A stretch of DNA of 64,000 nt from Fuerstiella sp. (GTDB taxonomy: Bacteria; Planctomycetota; Planctomycetia; Planctomycetales; Planctomycetaceae): positions 62,001 to 126,000 of the forward strand of contig JAQWOH010000007.1 of assembly GCA_029245955.1 (NCBI GenBank), given 5' to 3'. The stretch's first letter is position 1. Each line of letters opens with the position of its first letter. Shown piece after piece: positions 57,066-64,000 of this stretch. The notes beneath the pieces are model-generated. The model ran no database searches, was not told where the DNA came from, and saw only the letters and a program-made list of their open reading frames with translations. The position numbers and the translations under genes are program-made.

Positions 57066-58514
57066 ATGTCGAATGTGTCCCGTCGTCAATTCATGGCATC
57101 TGCGGCTGCGGCGAGTGTTGCGGTCACTTTTCCTTCCGTCGCCCGATCCCGCATGGCGGCCGACGATGTGAACATGGGATTCATTGCCTGTGGCGGTCGT
57201 GCCGGGCAGCATATGCCGATTTTCAATGGTCTGGACGGCGTTAACGTCGCGGGGCTGTGCGACCCGGATGAGAACAATCTGGGGAAGGCTCAGACCCGGT
57301 ACCCTGCAGCCAACGGGTACGCCGACCTGAGACGACTGATTGACGATGACAGCATCGATGCGGTGGTTGTGGCGACGTGCAACCACTGGCACTGCCTGGC
57401 TTCCATCTGGGCGATGGAGGCGGGGAAAGATGTATACGTCGAAAAGCCGCTGTCGCACAGCCAGTGGGAAGGGCGTCAGACTGTCGCCGCAGCCCGTAAG
57501 TACAATCGTATCTGCCAGGTCGGTACTCAGCAGCGGTCTGATCCGATGCAGGCAGAGATTAAGAAATTTCTGCACGAGGAAAAGGCGCTGGGAGAGATTG
57601 TCTCTGCTCGAGTCAACCGGTACGGGGTACGAGGTCCCATTGGTAAGCGAGACACACCTCTGGTAATCGGCAGTGACGTGGATTACGACCTGTGGCTGGG
57701 GCCGGCGCAGGATCAGCCGATCTTCCGCAACAAGCTGCAGTACGACTGGCACTGGGACTTCAACACCGGATCTGGTGAAATGGGAAACTGGGGTGTGCAC
57801 GTGCTGGACGATCTGCGCAACAACGTGTTTCAGGATTCCGTCCGGTTGCCCAAACGCATTTTCGGTGCCGGAGGTCGAGTGGCGTGGGACGATGCCGGTG
57901 ACACACCGAACGTGCACTTCGTCTACTTCGATACCGGCACGATTCCGGTGGTTATTGGTCTGACAAACATGACGGCCGGTCCGCAGGCGCGGAAGTCTCC
58001 GCCGCATCCAGGCCCCGGCAGTGGCTACATCGCCTACTGTGAAGGAGGTCGTTTTGAAGGTCAGCGGGGCAGAGGTGCGGCCTATGACAATGACGGCAAA
58101 AAGCTACGCGAGTTTAAAGGGATTGGTGGCAACAGAGTGCACCATCAGAACTTCATTGACGCTGTCCGAAGTCGAAACCATACGAGTCTGAATACAGACG
58201 TGGAAATGGGGCATCTTTCCACCGGATGGTGCAATCTTGCTAATATTGCGTTCCGCACCGGCAAGCCGTTTTCGAAGCACGATGCGGCACAGGTTTCCGG
58301 AGACGGGGGTATCTGGGAGAAAATCGTTGCGGAAATGGAACAGCATCTTGCGGCTCATGGCGTCGCACTGGAAAGCGATGATATCAGGCTCAGTCCCATG
58401 CTGACGGTGGATGACCAGAAGGAGGTCTTCGTGGATGACAATGCGGACGCAGCCAATGCATTCCTGAAACGTGAGTATCGCGCACCTTACATCGTTCCGG
58501 AAATCGACGCATGA
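57066..58514 (+). CDS. Tat-exported Gfo/Idh/MocA family oxidoreductase (divergent partner)
   Basis: A 482-residue protein with a twin-arginine signal, SRRQFMASAAAASVAVTFP, at residues 5-23. The nucleotide-binding motif is MGFIACGGRAGQHM, and the conserved EKP segment is VEKPLSHSQWEGRQ. The substrate-binding half has YDWHWDFNTGSGEMGNWGVHVLD. Similar to the neighbouring enzyme but not a close copy, so it may use a different sugar or form a hetero-oligomer. Its TGA overlaps the ATG of the esterase gene (ATGA), so the two are coupled. Confidence 0.9.
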   Translation: MSNVSRRQFMASAAAASVAVTFPSVARSRMAADDVNMGFIACGGRAGQHMPIFNGLDGVNVAGLCDPDENNLGKAQTRYPAANGYADLRRLIDDDSIDAVVVATCNHWHCLASIWAMEAGKDVYVEKPLSHSQWEGRQTVAAARKYNRICQVGTQQRSDPMQAEIKKFLHEEKALGEIVSARVNRYGVRGPIGKRDTPLVIGSDVDYDLWLGPAQDQPIFRNKLQYDWHWDFNTGSGEMGNWGVHVLDDLRNNVFQDSVRLPKRIFGAGGRVAWDDAGDTPNVHFVYFDTGTIPVVIGLTNMTAGPQARKSPPHPGPGSGYIAYCEGGRFEGQRGRGAAYDNDGKKLREFKGIGGNRVHHQNFIDAVRSRNHTSLNTDVEMGHLSTGWCNLANIAFRTGKPFSKHDAAQVSGDGGIWEKIVAEMEQHLAAHGVALESDDIRLSPMLTVDDQKEVFVDDNADAANAFLKREYRAPYIVPEIDA

Positions 58515-59482
58515 TGTGGACACGGCTTCTCTGTCTTACGGCAGTCCTCCTGACCATCCCGTGCACGGCCATTGCTCAACTTCCGTCGTTGACTGAGGTG
58601 AACATTTTCAGCACGCTGGATGGTGAGTCGCAGCCTGTGTTGTACTGGGCTCCCGATTCTGCCACCCAGCAGCCGACCGTGCTGTTCGTGTTTCTGCATT
58701 CGTGGAGCAGTGACTACAAGCAGGACAACAGCAAGTGGCAGCGGGAAGCCGTGAAGAGAGGCTGGATCTATCTGCACGCTAATTTTCGTGGGGCCAATCG
58801 ATCTCCCAAGGCCTGCGGTTCACGGTATGCTCGTCAGGATATTCTTGACGCCATGGACTTTGCGGGCAGGACTTTCAACGTGGACCAGTCGCGCGTCTAC
58901 CTTGCCGGCGTTTCCGGTGGAGGCCATATGTCGATGTTGATGGCCGGGCATCACCCCGATCGATTTTCTGCGGTGTCGGCATGGGTCGGGATCAGTGACC
59001 TGTCTGCGTGGTATCGGTTTCATGTGAAGGACGGTGTTCCTCAGAGGTATGCTCAGATGATTCTGAAGTCGTTTGGCCAGCCGCCAGGCACTGACGCTGC
59101 GACGGATGCTGAGTATCGAGACCGTTCTCCCCTGTTTCACATGCATCAGGTGGGGGACCTGCCAGTGGATATTCATGCCGGCGTGAACGATGGGCATACC
59201 GGTTCCGTACCGGTGCGACATTCGTTGCAGGCGTTTAATGAAATTGCCAGGGCTCACGGGTCGGGGCTTGTGACAGCCGCCGAAATGGAAATGCTCTGGA
59301 TGGATCGTCAGCTGACGAATCCTGGGCCATCCGACACGGCGGAAGATTCTTCGTACGGTCGGAAGATTTTCCTGCGACGCACGTCCAGGCAGTCGCGCGT
59401 GACCATTTTTGACGGCGGCCATGAAAGTCTCACGGTACCAGCCTGTGACTGGCTGGCAAAACATCGCCGCGCGGTTCGATAG
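58511..59482 (+). CDS. Exported alpha/beta hydrolase (prolyl oligopeptidase/esterase type)
   Basis: A 323-residue protein with a Sec-type signal peptide (about 1-22). The catalytic serine is Ser135 in LAGVSGGGHMSM (GxSxGG). An aspartate lies in the NDGHTG segment, and the histidine is in GGHESL near the C terminus, so the triad is likely complete. It overlaps the upstream Gfo/Idh/MocA gene by four bases and is followed by a transglutaminase-like gene, suggesting an operon of three exported enzymes. The substrate is probably a carbohydrate ester or a peptide, not known. Confidence 0.82.
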   Translation: MMWTRLLCLTAVLLTIPCTAIAQLPSLTEVNIFSTLDGESQPVLYWAPDSATQQPTVLFVFLHSWSSDYKQDNSKWQREAVKRGWIYLHANFRGANRSPKACGSRYARQDILDAMDFAGRTFNVDQSRVYLAGVSGGGHMSMLMAGHHPDRFSAVSAWVGISDLSAWYRFHVKDGVPQRYAQMILKSFGQPPGTDAATDAEYRDRSPLFHMHQVGDLPVDIHAGVNDGHTGSVPVRHSLQAFNEIARAHGSGLVTAAEMEMLWMDRQLTNPGPSDTAEDSSYGRKIFLRRTSRQSRVTIFDGGHESLTVPACDWLAKHRRAVR

Positions 59483-59547
59483 AACTTGCCTGATGTTCGT
59501 TATTGCGCGCTGCCGACGCGTGCTGTAGGAGACAGGGAGCGATTCCG

Positions 59548-61635
59548 ATGACAATAAGTCGATTCAGGGACAGGCAGCATCTGGCGTCTGTTCGGACATG
59601 TGGAGTCTCTGGCCGACAACTGTCATTCTTTCCGGTCGTCGCATGTTTACTGCTGTTGTCGCCGACCATGCTGGCCGGATCCGGCGACGTGACGGTGCAG
59701 ACAGATCATCCGCAGTATGCAGGAGAGGGGGCATTTCAAACCGTTGATAAATGTGCCGATTTTGCAACGTCGGGGCAGACGACCGCTCAGGATAAGGCCA
59801 TTGCTATGTATCTGTGGCTGCTGAGTCATCAGTGGCATCTGATGTCGCCCATGGAATGGTGCGTGCCGGGGCGAACTCCCGATTCTGCGGATCCGGGAAA
59901 CTATGAAACTGTCGTGTTTGATGCGAATCGAGCGCGGTTCTCGTATGGCTATGGGCTCTGCGGCACCGTGCACGCGTGGAACGAGGCATACTGGAAGGCT
60001 CTCGGGATGGGCGTGCGACGGCGAGAGTTCGTCGGACACGTGAACAGCGAGGTGTTTTACGACGAACACTGGCACGCCTTCGACACGGACATGGCCGGTC
60101 TGTTGTTTCGTCGCGATGGGGTCGTTGCGGGGTACGAAGACGTCCAGGAAGATCCCACGCTGGCGGAATCTGTCCGGTCCCCGGTTCCTCACTACCCGTT
60201 TGACTGGCCGAACGACTTCAACACGATGAAACGCGGCTGGCAGCAGGTCGCAAAAAGAAAGGCCTGGTATGCGCTGTACAACGGCGGCTTTGCCGCTCAC
60301 CCCGGCATTGTGCAGCTGCGCAGCGGTGAGTCATTTACGCGGTGGTATGACCGCGATCACTTCGGTGGTTTCAGTAAGCGAAGGTTCTGGCATCATCAAA
60401 AGGGAGGGCCGTTTCGGCGATGGACATTCTTCGACAACGGAACTCCCTTTCATGACAGGGAGCAGGCTAATGCACGCAGTGAGGCTGCGTATTGTAACGG
60501 CGAATTCGTTTACGAACCGAACCTTTCAGACCGAGGATGTCAGGACGGAATGTCCGCGATGTCGGCAAACGCTGCTCAGCGTGCTGCTTCGCCGAAGCTC
60601 TACAGCAGTGACGGTCGTCTCGCGTCCGTCACGTTTCGGCATTTTTCTCCATATGTCATTTGCGGTGATCCCTCGGATGACGCCAATCCTATGTCAGGTG
60701 TGGCCACGCACGGGGTCGTTGTCGAGGGCCGCGTCGTCGGTGTCGTATCGTGTGAGGTCTCCGCGGACCAGGGGCAGACGTGGAGCTCTGTGGAATTGAG
60801 TACGGCAGGTCGTGGTGCAGCAGACGGCGGCTTTCGGGGGGATTTAACGGAGGCGGTCAAGGGACGTTATGGCTGGCAGTTGCGTTTCATGTGGTCGGGT
60901 AAGTCGGGTCTTGATTCTGTCAGATTCGTCACCACAACGCAGGTGTGTCAGGCGATGTATCCGCGGCTCACGGAAGATGGCTGCGACGTCACATATCGTT
61001 CCACGCAGCGGGCAGTCGTTGCGGTTCTGCCGAATTTCAGTCTTCCCGAGTCGAAGGTGGACGCGTTTGAAGAAACGGCACTGCGTTCGGCAAATGTTCG
61101 TTACAAGCCTCGGTCGGTCAAGTCTCGGTTTGCTTATCAGTCGACAGACAGGGAGCCGGCTCATGTTGTGTTCAAAGTGGCGGCGCCACAGCGTCTGAGG
61201 GAGATTCGAGCGGCAGTCCGCTATTCCGTACCCGTGCCACCTCCATCCGGTCTGGATTTTCAGTTGCAGTTGTCGACAGATTCGGGAGCAACGTGGCAGA
61301 CCTTCGCCACGGCCGATATTCCGTCAGATAACGAATTCTCCAGCGGTTGGCTGTACGGGGAAGCCGACGTTGACAAGGAGAGTTGCCGCAGGGCTCTTGT
61401 GCGTTTCCATATGCACGCGCCCGGTCGTCAGGCGGGAGTGATTGATGCCAGACTTTATGGCATTCACGATGTTGAGCGTTCCGGACGCATTGCCGTTGAG
61501 TTTGGCTGGCAGGAAAAGGGTCGCCACAAAGTCTTTAAGAAGAAGCTGGCAGCGAACGTGGAGTCTGCACGGTTTCGCGTCCCGACACTGGATGGAGTCA
61601 AGGACGAATTCGTGCGCATCATTGCATCGGATTAA
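59548..61635 (+). CDS. Exported transglutaminase-like protein
   Basis: A 695-residue protein from the ATG at 59548, which has GGGAG upstream. An N-terminal membrane/signal helix is at about residues 23-45. The transglutaminase core gives Cys138 in GYGLCGTVHAWN, His176 in DEHWHAFDTDM and Asp179 in the same segment, a plausible Cys-His-Asp triad. The rest of the protein is built of beta-type domains with no known match. In planctomycetes such secreted proteins may crosslink or process surface proteins. It closes a likely operon with the oxidoreductase and esterase genes upstream, and is convergent with epmB, 19 bases away. Confidence 0.72.
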   Translation: MTISRFRDRQHLASVRTCGVSGRQLSFFPVVACLLLLSPTMLAGSGDVTVQTDHPQYAGEGAFQTVDKCADFATSGQTTAQDKAIAMYLWLLSHQWHLMSPMEWCVPGRTPDSADPGNYETVVFDANRARFSYGYGLCGTVHAWNEAYWKALGMGVRRREFVGHVNSEVFYDEHWHAFDTDMAGLLFRRDGVVAGYEDVQEDPTLAESVRSPVPHYPFDWPNDFNTMKRGWQQVAKRKAWYALYNGGFAAHPGIVQLRSGESFTRWYDRDHFGGFSKRRFWHHQKGGPFRRWTFFDNGTPFHDREQANARSEAAYCNGEFVYEPNLSDRGCQDGMSAMSANAAQRAASPKLYSSDGRLASVTFRHFSPYVICGDPSDDANPMSGVATHGVVVEGRVVGVVSCEVSADQGQTWSSVELSTAGRGAADGGFRGDLTEAVKGRYGWQLRFMWSGKSGLDSVRFVTTTQVCQAMYPRLTEDGCDVTYRSTQRAVVAVLPNFSLPESKVDAFEETALRSANVRYKPRSVKSRFAYQSTDREPAHVVFKVAAPQRLREIRAAVRYSVPVPPPSGLDFQLQLSTDSGATWQTFATADIPSDNEFSSGWLYGEADVDKESCRRALVRFHMHAPGRQAGVIDARLYGIHDVERSGRIAVEFGWQEKGRHKVFKKKLAANVESARFRVPTLDGVKDEFVRIIASD

Positions 61636-61654
61636 ACGCGTCGCCCGGGGCGGT

Positions 61655-62722
61655 TCACAGCAACGGAGTCTTGTTTGATTCACCAGGGATTTCTCGAACC
61701 AGTTGCGGCACTGCGTAGCCCGGCAACCGGCTGCGGATTACAGTCAGCAACTTGCCTGCTTCTGCGTCGCTGACTTCAAAATGCGCGGCTCCCTGAACAC
61801 GATCGAGTTGATGCAGGTAGTACGGTATTACTCCGACGTTGATCAGGCGACGGCACAACAATTCAAGTGCCTCTGCAGAATCGTTTATCTTTCTCAACAG
61901 CACCGCCTGGTTCAAAACCGGGATTCCTGCGCGGACCATCACTCGCAATGCGGTTTCGCAGTCGGCAGCGATTTCGTGGCCATGGTTGGCGTGAACCACA
62001 ACAACGGGCTGGCTGCGAAGGTTGCTTAACAGCAACAGCAGTTCGTCGGTCACACGCGCAGGCAGCACGATGGGCAGCCTGGTATGAATTCGCAGACGTT
62101 CCACATGTTCAATTTCGTCAAGGCGATGACACAGCGTTTGCAGCCGGTCGTCGCTTAGAATCAGTGGGTCTCCACCACTAAGAATGATTTCAGTGATCGA
62201 ACTGTCTTCACGAATTCGCTGCAGGGCAGGCTCCCAGTCGGACATTCGTCGGGGTTCGTCCTGATACGGATATTCCCGTCGAAAACAGTATCGACAATGC
62301 ACCGCACACGTGCCGGTCGTGATCAGAAGCGCGCGGCCGTGATACTTGTGCAGCATGCCGGCGGTTGCTCGAGCAGCGGTGTCTTCGACCGGATCCGTTG
62401 TGAATCCGACGGCACGTGCTGATTCCCGGCCGGTCGGAAGAACCTGGAGCAGCAAGGGGTCGTCCCTGTTTCCCGGTTCCATTCGCGCCAGGAAGCTATG
62501 AGGTACCAGTGTCGGGAATCCCTGCGTGGCCGCTGCCTCAGCCGCGGGCAGCGGTTCCTCCGGAAGTTGCAGTCCTGCCAGTAATTCACGAGAGTCACGA
62601 ATTGCTTCAGCAAGCTGGCGTTGCCATGAAGCATGACTGTGTGTTGGTGCGGCGGCGTCCATCGTGGTTGTTTTCTGAGGTTTTGGCTGTCCGGCAGGTG
62701 GCGACCTGTCCTGGTGAGCCAT
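61655..62722 (-). CDS. epmB: EF-P lysine 2,3-aminomutase EpmB
   Basis: A 355-residue radical-SAM enzyme from the ATG at 62720-62722; a longer frame starts with TTG. It converts L-lysine to (R)-beta-lysine for EF-P modification. The radical-SAM cluster motif is CAVHCRYCFRR (CxxxCxxC), and the C-terminal GESNKTPLL carries the lysine that binds PLP in EpmB proteins. Length and ending match EpmB rather than the KamA lysine-fermentation enzyme. It is divergent from efp, with a shared upstream region of about 240 bases. Confidence 0.93.
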   Translation of the reverse strand: MAHQDRSPPAGQPKPQKTTTMDAAAPTHSHASWQRQLAEAIRDSRELLAGLQLPEEPLPAAEAAATQGFPTLVPHSFLARMEPGNRDDPLLLQVLPTGRESARAVGFTTDPVEDTAARATAGMLHKYHGRALLITTGTCAVHCRYCFRREYPYQDEPRRMSDWEPALQRIREDSSITEIILSGGDPLILSDDRLQTLCHRLDEIEHVERLRIHTRLPIVLPARVTDELLLLLSNLRSQPVVVVHANHGHEIAADCETALRVMVRAGIPVLNQAVLLRKINDSAEALELLCRRLINVGVIPYYLHQLDRVQGAAHFEVSDAEAGKLLTVIRSRLPGYAVPQLVREIPGESNKTPLL

Positions 62723-62963
62723 AACAGTCAGATCTGCCTGGAAGGTCAATTATGACGCATTCGTCGAATCCATTCGATCGCCCTCATTGGAAGACATCAG
62801 GATTCACTCTGACGGTCGATTTTGCTATTGTGGTGCTCGTGTATAAGGTCCGAATACAGGATTTCGAGCCGGATACTCATCAAACCCGTTTCATGATACC
62901 TCCTGACGAACATTCAGTTGTCATCAGGGACAGCAACAATATCAGAACCAGAAAATCGCACCA

Positions 62964-63530
62964 ATGGGTACACCGGTTGAGAAGTTGAAGAGGGGCAGCA
63001 AGATCCTGATCAACAACGAGCCTTACGAGTTCATTGAAATCAATTTTGTGAAGCCAGGCAAAGGCCAGGCACTGTATAAGTCGAAACTTCGTAATCTGCT
63101 GAAGGGAGGGATCCTCGATCGAACTTATCGAAGTGGTGAAAGCCTTGATGAAGCAGACGTTCACCGGAATGACGGAGCATACTCGTATCGGGACGGTGAC
63201 AACTTTTATTTTCTGGACAACGATACGTTCGAACAATATGGTCTTCCTGCAACCATCGTCGGAGAACAGATGACGTTCCTGATGGAGGGGGCGGAAGTGC
63301 AGTTGCTGTTCTTTAACGGACAGTTAATCAGCATGACGCCACCTCAGCAAGTGACGATGGAAGTGACGTACACCGAGCCGGCCGCCAAAGGCGACACGGC
63401 CACAAATGTTTCCAAAGGCGCCACTCTGGAATGTGGGGCTGAGGTTCAGGTACCTGCATTTATCAAACAGGGTGACAAGGTCAAAATCGATGTTGAAACT
63501 GGTACGTACCTGGAACGGGTGACCTCCTGA
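62964..63530 (+). CDS. efp: Elongation factor P
   Basis: A 188-residue EF-P that rescues ribosomes stalled at proline-rich sequences. The modification-site lysine is Lys33 in VKPGKGQALYKSKLRNLL; the PGKGQ tip fits the beta-lysylated subfamily and thus the epmB and epmA genes. Length and the three-domain OB layout are standard. It is divergent from epmB, from which it probably shares a promoter region. The proteome here offers clear clients, such as the proline runs of the SPFH-GYF protein. Confidence 0.96.
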   Translation: MGTPVEKLKRGSKILINNEPYEFIEINFVKPGKGQALYKSKLRNLLKGGILDRTYRSGESLDEADVHRNDGAYSYRDGDNFYFLDNDTFEQYGLPATIVGEQMTFLMEGAEVQLLFFNGQLISMTPPQQVTMEVTYTEPAAKGDTATNVSKGATLECGAEVQVPAFIKQGDKVKIDVETGTYLERVTS

Positions 63531-63834
63531 AACGGGGCTGTTTCCGAATCCGTGCGGACCGGCATGTTTAGTCAGAGCTTTTGCCAGGCGTTTTGAAGGA
63601 GTATCGCGATGGCTGTTCTTGAGGTGGCGTTGTCCGTCTTTGCAACCGGGTTTGCTGTCTGGTCTGTGCGTTCGATGGTAACCGAGAGTTCGTAGGTGAC
63701 CGATGGGGCGTCAGGTCATGTTGTTGCTCACTGCGTGGTGTCGGTCTGCGGCGCATTGATATGAGCCTGCGGCACGTGCCCGGTTTTTTGATGATCATTG
63801 AAAAGAAAACGCTGGAATCCGGCATTCTTGTTCA
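63531..63834. other. Intergenic region after efp
   Basis: About 300 bases with no identified gene; one minus-strand frame of 85 codons has no protein character. Confidence 0.35.
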
Positions 63835-63867
63835 ATGAGTCGTGTTGGGTGGAATTTGATTGTGGAA

Positions 63868-64000
63868 ATGTCGGACCACGCGTCGTCAGAAGCCGGTCAC
63901 AACGGCAAGCTGTATATCGAAACTGTTGGCTGTCAGATGAATATGCTGGACAGTGAGCTTGTTGTTGCTGCTCTGCGCAAGGATGGCTACGAACTGACGG
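63868..64000 (+). CDS. miaB: Start of a MiaB-type tRNA methylthiotransferase (cut by window end)
   Basis: The first 44 codons of a protein that begins MSDHASSEAGHNGKLYIETV and continues GCQMNMLDSELVVAALRKDG. This is the N-terminal UPF0004 domain of MiaB-type radical-SAM methylthiotransferases, where GCQMN with a Cys is conserved. They add a methylthio group at the 2 position of i6A37 in tRNA. An in-frame ATG at 63835 and a GTG at 63862 are alternative starts, so the exact N terminus is open. The rest of the gene is outside the window. Confidence 0.8.
   Translation, partial: MSDHASSEAGHNGKLYIETVGCQMNMLDSELVVAALRKDGYELT

Noticed and set aside
62752..62988. A short plus-strand frame upstream of efp
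   Set aside because: It overlaps the efp start in another frame and lies where a divergent promoter is expected.

Overview
The window looks like a chromosomal segment of a marine or freshwater planctomycete (Planctomycetota, probably Planctomycetaceae-like). The basis is gene content: DUF1501 Tat-exported proteins, a DUF1549/DUF1553 (PSD1-type) cytochrome protein, very large PVC-type heme-binding propeller/HEAT proteins, DUF1080, Tat-exported Gfo/Idh/MocA oxidoreductases, a short planctomycete-type membrane protein with a pilin-like N terminus, and MfnB in a bacterium. GC is moderate. No rRNA, tRNA, CRISPR array or intact mobile element was seen. The last gene (a MiaB-like start) and the first gene (an M48-peptidase-like C terminus) are cut by the window edges.

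Layout. 1-6.2 kb: minus-strand genes for a SprT-like zincin, a DUF1501 protein, purF, a DinB-like protein and an unknown protein. 7-9.3 kb: a pilin-like membrane protein with a clear terminator, then folP and mfnB nearly abutting. 9.5-11.4 kb: a heme-containing hybrid-sensor-type histidine kinase. 11.6-15.9 kb: ubiX, a KaiC/RecA-like ATPase, hemE and hemY in one direction. 16-16.7 kb: two fused gene remnants. 17.1-20.1 kb: a propeller protein, two tatA/B-type genes and a TSUP permease. 20.1-24.5 kb: a frameshifted DUF1501 gene followed by its DUF1549/DUF1553 partner. 24.6-29.8 kb: rpmA, a secreted unknown, a YkgJ protein, mobA, an LRR protein and epmA. 30-33.2 kb: a transketolase-like enzyme and denD, convergent. 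33.3-45.2 kb: a minus-strand block of three very large genes, two of them multidomain c-heme proteins, one being a 1971-residue esterase/metallohydrolase/propeller/heme fusion. 45.2-47 kb: a gene graveyard including an IS3 orfA remnant. 47-49.5 kb: a zinc-ribbon membrane protein and an SPFH-GYF protein. 49.9-54.2 kb: a phytanoyl-CoA-dioxygenase-like gene, DUF1080, an isochorismatase-family pseudogene and a beta-barrel porin. 54.3-61.6 kb: a small zincin, a coiled-coil protein, two divergent Gfo/Idh/MocA genes, an esterase and a transglutaminase-like protein. 61.6-63.5 kb: epmB and efp, divergent.

How the genes work together. Three themes stand out. First, export: two TatA-type genes lie among many twin-arginine substrates. 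Second, EF-P beta-lysylation: epmB, efp (with the target lysine in PGKGQ) and epmA all lie in the window, in two separate places, and no epmC is visible. Third, oxidative or hydrolytic breakdown of complex organics: c-heme propellers, sugar-type Gfo/Idh/MocA oxidoreductases, esterases and DUF1080. The window also has at least seven decayed genes. Several of them are recognisable only by joining reading frames, and repeated single-base deletions are a common cause.
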